Shown piece by piece: positions 1 to 10,869 of a stretch of DNA of 64,000 nt (its first letter is position 1; every line of letters begins with the position of its first letter). The notes below the pieces were generated by a model. The model was not told where the DNA came from. It did no database searches and saw only the letters and a program-made list of their open reading frames with translations. The position numbers and the translations under genes were made by a program. Source of the stretch: Acestrorhynchus altus (Eukaryota > Chordata > Actinopteri > Characiformes > Acestrorhynchidae); the NCBI GenBank assembly GCA_034509495.1, contig CM067508.1:26181886-26245885 (forward strand), given 5' to 3'.

Positions 1-44
<44 letters not shown>
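1..44. repeat. (AC)n microsatellite
   Basis: A pure AC dinucleotide run of 22 units starts at the first base, so it probably continues to the left of the window. It lies inside the intron that follows the Kv6 exon. Confidence 0.98.
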
Positions 45-48
<4 letters not shown>

Positions 49-896
49 CTGCATGGGGCATAAGAAAAGAGGTGTTCTGCAGATGAATCATTCACAATGT
101 AAAAACATGCCCATGAGTTAAAAAGGTAAAGCTGCCTGAATCATGACCTTCGCTGGTCAGTTCTCCCTAGGTGTTGGTAAGGGTAAGTGAATATGTAATG
201 TGAGTCAGATGTGTGTGTGTGTCCATGTGTGTGTAAGGTCTGAAAGACTGAGTGTAATTTCGCAGTGGAAAAGGCGTGTTTCCTGCTGCGTGCCCACTGA
301 CATTCTGGAGGTCTTGCAGGAGCCACTTCATTATGCGCTGTGTGTGTTTGCTGACACTGTGGATACCTCGCTGGGCCAGTTCATTACTCTTTGGGTATTT
401 ACTGACACAGAGGAGTACTGCCTTCATTATTCCCCACTAGGACTGGTGCACATACAGAAAAAGACACAAACACTATTACAATGGGGCACACAAACCTCCT
501 ATGCATGTCAATGCATGAGCTTGCTCAAACTGTTTAGAGAATGGCATTCAGTGTAATTTCTTACATTGCAATGAGGAGTGTACACAAGCCAATGCCTGAA
601 CTGTAAGCAGAGCATGAAAATAGCGTGTGCACTTTCTTTTACTCCAAACAGAAAGTTAAAGCCAGTGTTCTACTGGTTTCCAATCCTTGTCTTGGTCTAA
701 AACCTGTCTCCATGCTTTGATAATCAAATTGATTACTAAAATGATTAGGTGACGATTGGGTGTGTTCAACAGACTGAAATATGCAGTGCAGGTATAATCA
801 GGTACTCCAGGACCAGGTTTGGAAACCACTGTGTTACATGCCATGTCCTCTTCCTGAACCCAACGTCTCAGGAATCTCGCGAGCACACACACTCAC
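45..896 (-). other. Proximal part of the intron following the Kv6 exon
   Basis: This is intron sequence downstream (leftward) of the GT donor at 895-896. No second Kv6 exon is present: nothing here encodes the S2-S6 or pore signature of the family. It contains one palindromic MITE (663-833) and otherwise unremarkable sequence. Short open frames around 200-556 have no recognisable similarity. Confidence 0.7.
663..833. mobile_element. Short palindromic MITE-like repeat (copy 1)
   Basis: The two ends are inverted copies of each other. The left end reads CAGTGTTCTACTGGTTTCCA, and the reverse complement of the right end reads CACAGTGGTTTCCAAACC. A second copy with the same organisation lies at 18029-18220. 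The GTTTCC / GGTCCTGG end sequence is a common non-autonomous element type in ray-finned fish. It sits in the intron of the Kv6 gene. Confidence 0.7.
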
Positions 897-1646
897 CCTG
901 TTCTCCTCCTCTCGAAGGTCCGGCATGGTGCTGATACAAAGGCTGATCACGGTCACTGCCACCATCACCACAGACAGACAGGCAAACAGCTTCCCCGGCA
1001 GGCCCGATTGCGGGTTCTCCACCATGTCCCTTAGATGATTCATGAACTTGCGATAACGTGTCTCCTCCACCGGAGGGCGGAGCTGCATGCTGCGACGCCG
1101 GTGCTCCTCCTCACGGCGCTCGTGCTCGGCCACCTCCTCCAGACGCGTGTACATCTTGCGCTTGCAGCAGCGTTCCATGTAGGCCATCTCCACACCCCAA
1201 TAGGTCAGCTCGTCATGCAGTGAGAGAGCGCACATCTCACGCAGCATCCGCAGCTTGCCAGCAGCTAGGAAGTTGAGGATGACCCTGAAGGCGCTGGGGC
1301 TGCGGTCAAAAAAGAACTCGCGTCGTGCTTCATCGTAGTCGTCGCACACACCAGCAATCTCCTCTGGGCTGCTGCACATGCGAAGACGGCCTAGCCGTGT
1401 CAGGGGGAACTGCTCCAATGTGCTCCATGGGAAGGTGTAGCGGTTGCCACCCACGTTGATGAGTGCTTGCAGGCCATGGTCCACGGACAGCAGGTCCTCT
1501 GGCTGGCGGAGGAAGTGAGCGCGCTGGTAGTACACGCCCTTGATGGTCTCTGTTTCAGGGATCTCAGTGAAGATGCGATCAAGGCTGCTGTCGTCACTGA
1601 CGGAGAGGTTGCTGAAGTCATGGTTGGCGTTGCTGATGATGGGCAT
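897..1646 (-). CDS. kcng4: Kv6-family voltage-gated K+ channel modifier subunit, first coding exon (KCNG4-like)
   Basis: This exon encodes the cytoplasmic N terminus, the T1 tetramerisation domain and S1 of an electrically silent Kv6 subunit. Such subunits co-assemble with Kv2 channels in the plasma membrane and change their gating. T1 spans residues about 60-165, with INVGG at 63-67, CDDYD at 101-105, EFFFDRSPSAF at 110-120, and the zinc-site cysteines C139 and C160-C161 at the usual 20-residue spacing. The segment VENPQSGLPGK (209-219) leads into S1 (about 219-239), followed by STMPDLREEENR. The ATG at 1646 has an ACCACC context. The exon ends at 897 in phase 0 before GTGAGT, where the family normally continues with GECS. 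The protein is therefore half of a roughly 500-residue product; S2-S6 and the pore lie outside the window. Residues such as FLAAGKL, EMCALS and NPQSGLPGK favour KCNG4 over KCNG1 or KCNG2. The family call is firm; the paralogue is less sure. Confidence 0.93.
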
Positions 1647-1790
1647 GGTGGTATCAGAAGAGCTAGCCGATCAAAGGACGATGAGCCGTCGTCTGTGAGG
1701 GGGTTAACTTGGGACCTGAGTGGTTGAATTGCTGCCTTCATCCAAAGCACAGCAGCACAGCAGACCCCCTATGACGTGGTGCAAAGTTCA
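1647..1790 (-). other. Probable 5' UTR or upstream intron junction of the Kv6 gene
   Basis: This is sequence just upstream of the Kv6 start codon. I see no TATA box or strong initiator, and GC content falls quickly beyond about 1790. A weak acceptor-like tract (CT/TG-rich, ending in AAG near 1735) could join an upstream non-coding exon. Whether this is continuous 5' UTR or a spliced junction cannot be settled from sequence alone. Confidence 0.35.
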
Positions 1791-2254
1791 TGGGGAAGCC
1801 ATCATTTAGTCAGGAGACAACTGGGAATATAAATGAAGCACATTACAGATTAAACTGTATTTGTACAGAAGTGAAACAATAACTGCTATCATAAAATACT
1901 CTCACCATATATTTTTGAGGATATCTGGAACACTTTGATTCACACACCAGCTTTACTCTCAGAATACAGTTCATGCTGATTATGCAGTTTCAAAGCTTTA
2001 AACATTGCATAGATAAACATTAAATATAATTTAATTTCAAATCTCCTGATTTGATTTGTGGTCTGCCATGAGTGTCTCGTATAGTCTTTCTTGGAAGCCA
2101 GGTCAACAAGGCATCTGGGTGAGCAGGGAGGAGGGGCGTATGCTATTCATCCATAACATAAACTAAGATGAATAAATTAAGCTAAAATTTTTGTTACATG
2201 GAAGCTCAATATGTGCTAAAGGTCTGTTTAAGCAGTCCAGTATCTGCTAGTGCA
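1791..2254. other. AT-rich sequence with no recognised feature
   Basis: I see no coding, RNA or clear repeat signal here. It lies between the Kv6 5' side and the repeat beginning at about 2255. Confidence 0.6.
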
Positions 2255-2545
2255 GCTCAAAAAAAAATCACAATATAGATAAAAAGCTCATTTATTAACA
2301 CAATTTCATTCAGAAAGGTAAACTGTCATATTTTAAATTCATTACACATAAAGTGAAATTTCAGGCCTGTTTTACTGTTGATCAGTGTGGCTTATAGCTC
2401 ATGAAAACCAGAATCAGAATAAAACAAAATATTCAAATTTGATTAAAGTATCAAATTTATACCAAAAAACTTTCAATGTAATGAATATAACAATTCAATA
2501 CAAATAAAAGTTACATTTTTTAATTAAATTATCAAAAACCTGTTT
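2255..2545 (+). repeat. AT-rich dispersed repeat with GCAGCTCA end (copy 1)
   Basis: This resembles a widespread teleost repeat that begins GCAGCTCA followed by an A-rich tract, and contains TTACTGTTGATCAGTGTGGC about 115 bases in. The same internal segment occurs in reverse orientation near 61500-61760, with TTACTGTTGATCAGTATGGC as the counterpart, so the two are copies of one family. It is probably a non-autonomous DNA transposon, heavily decayed. Confidence 0.6.
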
Positions 2546-3137
2546 CACAGTATTCTAATATTTTGAGATCCATTAGTATATTGCATCAAGATTGATATAT
2601 TCCGGGCAGCATAAAACATACAAAACCGGATCCAAACTGCATTAGGTGGTTTGAAAAATGATTACAATGTGATTTATACAGATGTGTCTCAGACTGGCTT
2701 CTCTGGCCATTCAAATCAGAACTCAAAGTGTCTTTTGCATCATTCACAATGCAGCAAACAAGGACTATGTTAATTCCAGAATGACAGAAGTACAAAAGTC
2801 CAAAAAGAGCTCCAAAACAATTAATGTTGCCTACTTTGTTACCACAACAACCATGCAGATATATTTCTGATGTCTGGACACACAAACCTGATGTGATGAC
2901 TTGCAAATAACAGTGCAGACAAAAGATCTCAACAGATCTGCTTTGAGAGATAAATCCATACAGAGTTATAGTTAAATCTCTGTAGAATTATTAAAACAGC
3001 TACACTGTTTAGTCCAGACAAATTGCACTCAAACAATCCAAACCGAATCCGAATTTACACTTGTTCTCTGATCTGGACCACAGCAAATGAAGTATAGGTG
3101 TGAGAACGACCTTAATGTTGACTTCAGAATAGACTAT
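2546..3137. other. Single-copy AT-rich spacer
   Basis: I see no gene or recognisable repeat. Short open frames on both strands are incidental. Confidence 0.55.
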
Positions 3138-3145
3138 AATGAACA

Positions 3146-3587
3146 CAGGGCTGGGCGATATATCGATATCAAAAGGATTCAATACAATCAGGATATAAAC
3201 AGAGCGTGATATGGGCTGAGGCGATATCGTTTATATCGAGTTTTAACGTTTATAAATAACGTTCTGTTCCAATCTTGTGGAAACCTTTTTCTACTCCTTC
3301 CCTCTGCTCTCAGCTCCTCCTTTACTCTGCTCCATCCACCCCCATTTGCATTCTCACATGCACACTAGAGCTAGAGGGGGCATAAGAACTAGTGCGTAAA
3401 GAAATGAAGATGAAATTTCAGTTTGCAAAAGTAATATACTAATAGAACAAAAATTATGAAAGAAGAATTTCATGGGATATCAATTTTTCACATTGCATTT
3501 TTAACATCATATATCATATTGTATATCGTACATTATTCAGCTAAAATATATTGGGATAAGACTTTTTGTCCATGTTGCCCAGCACTA
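3146..3587. mobile_element. hAT-type MITE with 8-bp target duplication
   Basis: The left end CAGGGCTGGGCGATATAT matches a familiar non-autonomous hAT family, whose interior is rich in GATATCG motifs. The right end GCCCAGCACTA is the inverted counterpart. The flanks AATGAACA (3138-3145) and AATGAATC (3588-3595) agree at six of eight positions, as expected for a decayed hAT target duplication. Inside is a short CT-rich segment (about 3288-3345, CTCCTCCTTTACTCTGCTCC) that also forms the minisatellite at 5355-5770. Confidence 0.75.
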
Positions 3588-3595
3588 AATGAATC

Positions 3596-4122
3596 TGAAA
3601 ATACGTGCATGGCAATATATCCAAAAATACAGTATATAAACACAAGGCACTTAATCTGACACGAATTGAAAAATAAATCAAAACAAATATTTTTTTTGTG
3701 TATTGTTACACCTATACATCATACATCCTCTGTCTAAAGATCCAGATACTAACTAGTAAATTTAACAAAAGTGCACTCAGTCCTGAGACTGGCATTAAAA
3801 TATGAACACAAAGCTTGAAAAGCAGTGCTGATAGAATGGGATGCTCTGCAGTGGCTGCACTCAAACCTAAGGTCACCATGACAAGTGCAATCTAGCAGAG
3901 CCTTAAAGCCAGAGTACACAGACAGGACAAAAGTGAACAAACATGAACGTTTGGTGCACCATACCTGTGTTTTATTGCTGAAACACTCGAGAACATTCCC
4001 TATCCATTCGCTTCATTGGATTTTCAGTTCTTTTTCTTCACATTATCAGGACAAAAGCAAACATTAAACTGTTTGTGTTCAGTCACTATGTTCTGGTCCT
4101 ATAGCCCTCAGCTTTGAGCTAT
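3596..4122. other. Spacer without recognised genes
   Basis: Mixed-composition sequence. I see no coding exon, RNA gene or clear repeat. Confidence 0.5.
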
Positions 4123-4300
4123 GGAGCAGTGGATCTCCATCCCCTGCCATGATGGGGCTCCATCAAACATCACTACGATGAGCTGGAGCTGGATTTGTGA
4201 TTGAGGCTCAATCATGCAATATCAGAACATCAGAACCTGACTTCACTAAAGCTCTTGTGGCTGAAGGGTTTGAACATATGGTGGAGAATGGAGGTTTGGG
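4123..4300 (+). mobile_element. Tc1-like transposase C-terminal fragment (decayed)
   Basis: The stretch around 4215-4275 (AACATCAGAACCTGACTTCA, then GCTCTTGTGGCTGAA) matches the region downstream of the last catalytic residue in a common teleost Tc1/mariner family. Related pieces lie at 22827-22935 and 51690-51862. No intact frame or terminal repeat remains. Confidence 0.6.
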
Positions 4301-5230
4301 GATTAGGTGTTATTTTCAATGCATGTTTGAACACAGTCTGCCCTACGGTCCGCAATTTCATCTGAGAATAAGTATGAATGAAAATGTTCTCAGATGCCAT
4401 AAGGGACTCGTGTACAGTGATGACGAGAGTGAGAGAGAAAGAGGGAAGATCCAGTTAACCTCTCTTCCCCCCTGGGAGCTCACATATTAGCACCACCAGG
4501 GCCTCAGTGCCTAATGTAAATGCTAGGAGTGCGCCAGGCTTCAGTAAGTTCCTGCTGTCAAGGTGCTCCATTACGCTGGAGGAAGGGGAGGAGAGAACGA
4601 TGAAGTATTTATGAACAGGACTGTTGGAAAGAGTATTCCCGTCGGAGGCGAGGAGCCTCGCTTCGCTGTGTGGAAACTTAATTGAGTGAAGTGTTTGCAG
4701 CGTTAACGTTATCACCAAAACAGCCTCCAGTGTGTGCATATAATAGATGGGTATTAAAATGTAAGATTTGCATCACAAAGGAAGGATGATATAAATTTAA
4801 GTATATAAGCCAAGCATTGAGTTTTAAACCTTCAAAATCTCAACCACCAAATAATTGCCAAAAAAAATACGGGACTGTAATTCTGACTAGAACAATCGTT
4901 ACCAAACTATACATTAAATAAATATTTCTGTTATGTTTGATACATCAGCAATGCATTGAACACACAGCAGCTAAAACATAAAAACATACAGGATACAAAG
5001 CTGTGTAACCTCTATTACTTCTTAAGAAATAGACTTAAGTAATAGACTTAAGCAATTAAGTCTAAAGTAATAATGTATTTTAAACTTAGACATTATAGCT
5101 CTGTTTGGTTTTGGTGCTTGCAGTGAAAAGATAATCCATCAAGGGGGCTCAAAGCCTGTCTTGTGTCCTTATTTATTTTCATTATATTTAATTCATCACA
5201 ACACTATTCTTACTGAACTCAAATGTACAA
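4301..5230. other. Spacer without recognised genes
   Basis: A moderately GC-rich stretch at 4430-4700 gives way to AT-rich sequence. A short antisense open frame at 4455-4739 has no recognisable similarity. I see nothing else I can name. Confidence 0.5.
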
Positions 5231-5303
5231 GGGAGGGTCGATATATTGATATTAATTTTACTGTTGCATTTAACTAAGCTAATGGAAGCCTCAATTTCCC
5301 TTG

Positions 5304-5353
<50 letters not shown>

Positions 5354-5830
5354 AATCAGCTCCTCTTCTACTCTGCTCCACCCCCCGCTCACAAATTCTC
5401 CTCTACTCTGCTCCCTGCTCCTCCACTACTCTGCTCCACCCCTGCTCTCAGCCTCTCCTCTGCTCCCTGCTCTCAGTTCCTCTACTCTGCTCCACCTCCT
5501 GCTCTCAGATCCTCCTCTACTCTGCTCCCTGTTCTCAGCTCCTCCTCTACTCTGCTCCACCCCCTGCTCTCAGCTCCTCCTCTACTCTGCTCCACCCCTG
5601 CTTTCAGATCCTCCTCTACTCTCCTCCACTCCCTGCTCTCAGCTCCTCCTCTGCTCTCTATTCCTCCTTTACTCTGCTCCACCCCTGCTCTGCTCCTTGC
5701 TCTCAGCTCCTCCTATACTCTTTTCTCTGCTCTCAGCTTCTCCTCTACTCTGTTCCTCCTCTACTCTTGGTTCTCACACTATGGAAGTGGCATAAAGACG
5801 AGTTTAATGTTCACTCGTATAAATAAAAAC
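5230..5830. repeat. Partial hAT-type MITE expanded by (CTAT)n and a CT-rich minisatellite
   Basis: The left part (GGGTCGATATATTGATAT, from about 5236) resembles the hAT-type element at 3146. After a (CTAT)n run at 5308-5354, the block 5358-5770 is an irregular tandem array built on CTCCTCTACTCTGCTCC plus CACCCCCTGCTCTCAG, with units of roughly 30-35 bases. The right edge (about 5770-5815) again resembles the 3146 element (GTGGCATAAAGACGAGT versus GGGGCATAAGAACTAGT). The long open frames here are repeat artefacts. Confidence 0.75.
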
Positions 5831-5879
5831 TGAAGCTCAAATGTCATTGTTTAATATGGTCTAAAAAAGCACGGAGGGA

Positions 5880-6560
5880 GGATTTGACTGACTTTCTGTC
5901 CGCTCCGTCCATCCATTAAATGTCCCTGTCTCAGATGGTTGTGTGGAGTTAGGACGTGTGTAACTGAGCAGCAACTTTCAGCTGAAAGTCTCTTCCTCTT
6001 TCTGTCCGACCGTTAAACTGACCAAACCGCTGACTCCAACCGTTAACGGTCCTGTTAAAGCAGCCGTTATGAGGGACCTACCGGAGAGCGGGCTTCCAGC
6101 GCAGCCGGTGCTCACTTCTGCAGTAAAAGCCGGACATGTCTCCTCCGGGGACGCCTCCGTCATGCCGCCGCCGCGCGAGCCTCCGTGTCTCCGTGTCCGC
6201 AGAGCCCGCGTCCCGCCGCCCGGCAGCCCCCCCAAGCCCACCCCCCCGCCCGTATTCAGACGAGCCCCGCGCTGCGGCGCTGCGATTGGGTCGTCGCGTC
6301 CTCCCCCTGCGCTGCGATTGGTCAGTAGTTCGCAGAACTCGTCTCACTTCTATAACTACTGGCCAATCATCTCACAGGGGGCGGGGTTTGCCGCAGTACG
6401 GGTGAGGAGAAGAGGCGGTGGAACGTCCGGCAAACAGAGCGCAAGACGCAAAGTTTGCGCGCGCGAAGACTAAGTCGCGTCAGTGCGGGTCCGTTTCCAC
6501 GGCGACGACGAGCTGATGCGCGCGCAGTAACGAAGCTCACAGTTCTGTAATAAAACTCTT
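5880..6560. promoter_or_regulatory. CpG island, candidate promoter with paired CCAAT boxes and GC box
   Basis: A sharp rise in GC and CpG content (densest 6060-6530) marks the only island in the window. It has inverted CCAAT boxes (ATTGG) at 6285-6289 and 6317-6321, a forward CCAAT at 6363-6367, and a GC box (GGGGCGGGG) at 6377-6385. CCAAT boxes spaced by 32 bases, a GC box and no TATA box are typical of NF-Y/Sp1 housekeeping or bidirectional promoters. No recognised coding exon adjoins it on either strand. One possibility is that it drives a non-coding first exon of the minus-strand Kv6 gene, whose ATG is 4.4 kb away. Open frames across it have biased composition and no similarity. Confidence 0.7.
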
Positions 6561-6577
6561 TAATTCACTCACTATAC

Positions 6578-6601
6578 TATACTGACATGTTCACTCTTTA
6601 A

Positions 6602-6673
<72 letters not shown>

Positions 6674-6957
6674 TGAGAGATAGTGTGTGAGAGACAGACA
6701 GTGTGTGACAGTGCGCGCGCGTGTGTGTGTGAGAGAGAGAGTGTAAGAGAGAGTGTGAGAGAGACAGTGTTAGAGATAGTGTGTGTGTGTGTGTGTGTGA
6801 GAGAGAGACTGTGAGAGACAGTGTGTGTGTATGTGTGTGTGTGTGAAAGAGAATGTGTATGTGAGTTTGTGTGTGTGTGTGAGAGAGAGAGAGACAGAGT
6901 GCGTTTGAGTGTGAGAGAGAGCGTGTGTCTGTGTATACTGACATGTTCACTCTTTAA

Positions 6958-7014
<57 letters not shown>

Positions 7015-7122
7015 TAGTGTGTGTGAGACAGACAGTGTGTGACAGTGCGCGCGTGTGAGAGAGTGTAAGACAGAGTGTGAGAGACAGTGTGTGTGTGTGT
7101 GTGTGACAGAGACTGTGAGAGA

Positions 7123-7186
<64 letters not shown>

Positions 7187-7199
7187 GAAAGTGTATGTG

Positions 7200-7252
<53 letters not shown>

Positions 7253-7346
7253 GCATTTGAGTGTGAGAGAGAGCGTGTGTGTCTGTGTGTGTGAGAGAGA
7301 GCGTGTGTGTCTGTGTATATGTGTGTGTGTGTGTGTTTGCTGCACA
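6578..7346. repeat. Compound GT/GA microsatellite organised as a 356-bp tandem duplication
   Basis: Long GT runs alternate with GA, GACA and GCGC tracts. The anchor TATACTGACATGTTCACTC occurs at 6578 and again at 6934, and the blocks after each anchor share the same order of sub-motifs (CAGACAGTGTGTGACAGTGC, then a GT run, then a GAGTGTGAGAGAGAGCGTG tail). The unit was therefore duplicated as a whole and its microsatellites then diverged in length. Open frames here are artefacts. Confidence 0.9.
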
Positions 7347-7468
7347 TGTGTGTGTTTGTACACAGATCCAGGCACTCCCTCAATCATATCACACAAAGCA
7401 CTGAAAGACTCCTTTTGTAAAGGCTGTATCATTTGTTTACCAGGCAGGACAATTGTGTAGCATTAGTT

Positions 7469-8095
<627 letters not shown>

Positions 8096-8099
8096 TATT

Positions 8100-8508
8100 T
8101 TACCATTGATGGAGAAGATATGGAGATGGTGGACAGCATTTGCCACAATAAAGGATCCAGCACTCAAGAAATTTGACACCGATTGTTACTTGGAAGGACA
8201 AGGATGAAGGAGCTTGAAAAGATTTTCGAATTATCCAGACAATGGTTTTCTCTGTGGTTCTGCATGGTTGCCAAAGCTGGACAATAAGCAAGTGAGACAA
8301 GAGAAATATAGACTGAAGCTCTTTTACTTTGGACACATTATGAGAAGAACCGATTCACAGATAAAAGAGGAAGAGGATGATCAGCTATGAGATGGATGGA
8401 TACAATTCAAGGAATATTGAACCAACCGTTCAGATGCCTGAAGACTCAAATATTTGACAGGACATTCTGTAGAAACACTGTCCAGGAGTCGAAATCGACA
8501 TGAAGGCA

Positions 8509-8558
<50 letters not shown>
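8100..8558 (+). mobile_element. RTE-type LINE 3' end with (AAT)n tail
   Basis: Broken frames read like the C-terminal region of RTE-clade reverse transcriptase proteins: a segment resembling LxLFYFGHxMR near 8315-8345, then RWMDTIQGILNQ (about 8390) and FCRNTVQESKS (about 8465). The sequence ends in an (AAT)n run at 8509-8558, the kind of simple-repeat tail these LINEs carry. Stops and frameshifts show a dead 5'-truncated copy. Confidence 0.7.
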
Positions 8559-8834
8559 GTTGTACACTATCAGAATAACACACAGTCAGTGATCAGACTG
8601 TGTTATTGTTTAATGTATTTAAGTAATTTCACTGGTGTTGCTCTTTAAATGTGCCCTATAATGTCTAACTGTATTTCTGAGACATGAAAGTGACATACAA
8701 GGCTGCTGTTAGGTAACATTTTTGACCTATATATTTACACACACCTAGCCCACTAGCAAAAGAAATGCAACAGCTACTTTCAGAGAATATGGCACCAATC
8801 CTAAAAAGCCTAAAAACTAATCCTAACTAGTCCA

Positions 8835-9180
8835 GCTGGAGCCAAGGTACTCCAAGGGACCATTACGTAGCATGCATTGCATGCATTTTTCAACCCAACC
8901 AAGGTCCCACAGATACTATATAAATAACAGTCAACTGACACCTTACAGTGTTTTTAAGTTTTTAAAGACCAGCTTTTGCTGGCAGCTGGTTTTAGATGGT
9001 CAAAACTGTTTTTTTGGAGGTAAAGCTGATCATCCATTTATACCCTATCCTGAAATTGGCTGGTTAACCTGATCTTGACCAGCATAGTGTATGATGCATT
9101 TAGGTCATGCTTGGTGATGCTGGTCATGCTGGTTGATCAGCTTGGTCTTACTGGTACGGGAACAAACCTTGATACCAAGA
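8835..9180. repeat. Dispersed repeat rich in GCTGG/CCAGC inverted motifs
   Basis: Repeated, mutually complementary motifs occur throughout (GACCAGCTTTTGCTGG, GCTGGTCATGCTGGTTGATC, TTGACCAGCATAGTGTATGA). This is a known texture of short palindromic repeats in fish genomes. No coding signal. Confidence 0.55.
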
Positions 9181-9439
9181 AATAAACAAGAACACACACC
9201 AGCTACAAGATTCATTAGAGAACATCCAGTAATTTGTCCTGTTTAGTGTAAACACTGAGTGAAAATCATTGTACTCTTATTTTTAAATAGCTTTCTCATA
9301 ACATTGCTAAGTGTGATGCTGTTCTCATGTCATGTATTGTTTGCTTATTGGAAAAGGCCTGCTGTGGTAGCTTTGCCGTATAGTCTCATCAAACTTAAAC
9401 CCACTATATCTTTCTGCCTGTCTGTGCTTCTCCTTCTCA

Positions 9440-10290
9440 GAATTTGATGCCCTGTGGATGGTCCCTGCTTCCCCATTGGTCTTCCAGAAGGCCAAAAAAT
9501 CCAGACCTAAATTCACCCATTGCACCAGGTGACCTCATTAAAGGCAACATGGCTGGTGATGTAGGCAACAGGATGATGCTATATTTCAGCATTTCTGAGA
9601 ATGAGAGCGAGAGAGACGGGGAGGACGGGAGACAGAGGATTAAGCTTTAATCCCTGGTGAAGAGATGGGATCGCAGTGCAGTTGGTGGGGTTCAGATGAG
9701 CAGGGTGAGCCTGGGTTTACAGTCAGGGCTCACTGAATGTCCCAAGCCCTTCATATGCTTCCGACTGACACCTACCAGCACCCAGTTATCAGCCTGTAGG
9801 TTGTGATCTCCCTAATTGCTCACAGAGCAGATGATTAGCCAGACTAGCCAGATTAACACTGATAGCAGGCCTGAAACCTGAGACAGTACTCCATAGACCC
9901 AAGGCCAGCTTGTCATGCTCTGACACTAATAGAGATGGTCTATGAGAGGTGACAGAGCATTCATTGACACTTTTTCACACTTTACAAAATGCTGCACTTA
10001 TTCGACTACTCATCCCACTAATTGGGCTTTAATTCACCCCCTTGGCACTCTTTAATTTGATTTAATCTTGAGAGTGTTTTTTGATTGTGTGTTAGGCAGA
10101 TTCGGTGAGATTGGTGTGGGGGTATTAGAGAATCTGTGCCGTCACGTATTGTTCTGTGATTTGTGCAGCCATCCTAATCCAGGACAATTTACATAACAAC
10201 AGCTTTTTAATCATGCCATGCAGCCCCACAAATAGACTTGGTTTGCTGAATTATCTTTGGGGGGAAAACATCTCAGCATCTGTCAGTCAT
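9440..10290. other. Single-copy block, candidate conserved non-coding element
   Basis: There are no long frames and no repeat similarity. The block is dense in transcription-factor-like words, including CCTAATCCAGG (about 10173), ATTGTTCTGTGATTTG (about 10149), ACAATTTACATAACAAC (about 10184) and TTTAATCATG (about 10206). This texture is usual for vertebrate developmental enhancers. Function is inferred only. Confidence 0.35.
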
Positions 10291-10301
10291 CTGAGGTTTG
10301 G

Positions 10302-10680
10302 AGGCTTGTAACTGGGATTTTACACCCATTCTCCAACATCTCCACTGGCTTCCCCTAAAATACATCATAGAATTGAATATACTTCTACTTCTACTATTTT
10401 TACATTCACATTTACATTTACAGCATTTAGCAGACGCCCTTATCCACAGTGACTTACAAAAGTGCTTTGCTGTTCACTCACATATCCTTACATATGTGAT
10501 TCTAGAGCCTAGAATCCAGAGATTCTACTAACTTCTACTATAGCTCAATATCACTCCTTCTTACCTGTCTGACCTTCTTCCTTATAAACTTTCATGAACT
10601 CTCAGTTTTTCTTCACCTGGGATTGTCAGCAACTTTCATAGCTTTGGCCATTGTTTTTTTTTTCCCCCAACTATATTTAT
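10302..10680 (+). mobile_element. L2-type LINE reverse-transcriptase fragment, interrupted
   Basis: The frame from about 10317 reads FTPILQHLHWLPLKYIIE, the conserved LHWLP segment near the end of L2/CR1-type ORF2. A piece from about 10540 continues the same protein region in broken form. Between them, at 10398-10475, lies a different teleost repeat, so the LINE copy was split by a later insertion or rearrangement. Confidence 0.65.
10398..10475 (+). repeat. Teleost SINE/LINE-tail motif (CATTTAGCAGACGCCCTTAT)
   Basis: The sequence ACATTTACAGCATTTAGCAG followed by ACGCCCTTATCCACAGTGAC is one of the most abundant dispersed motifs in teleost genomes, found as the shared 3' tail of several SINE and LINE families. 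Here it lies inside an L2-type fragment. Confidence 0.75.
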
Positions 10681-10869
10681 TTCCCTACTATATTCACTGA
10701 CTAATTTTTAAACACTAATTGACCAAAAACAAACAAACAAAAAAACAAACAAACATATGTCAGGTCAGTGTGGACTTATGTCTAAGGCATGATTAAAAGT
10801 GTGGTTTGAGACTGGTTTTAGCACAAGAGGGTCTAACATTTTCCCCTACTGCACTATAGAAATACTTTT

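Noticed and set aside
167..556. Second exon of the Kv6 gene in the frames at 167-556
   Set aside because: None of the conserved S2-S6, selectivity-filter (GYGD) or S4 arginine motifs appears. The exon must lie left of the window.
5246..5833. 195- and 164-codon plus-strand frames
   Set aside because: They run through the (CTAT)n and CT-rich minisatellite and simply reflect the repeat unit.
6069..6473. 134-codon Pro/Arg-rich frame in the CpG island
   Set aside because: GC-rich islands lack stop codons by composition. The frame overlaps several other open frames on both strands, resembles no protein, and carries promoter boxes instead.
6591..7432. Long open frames (up to 261 codons) rich in His, Thr, Ser and Leu or Cys and Val
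   Set aside because: They are translations of GT/GA microsatellite in all frames and both strands; stop codons cannot occur in such repeats.
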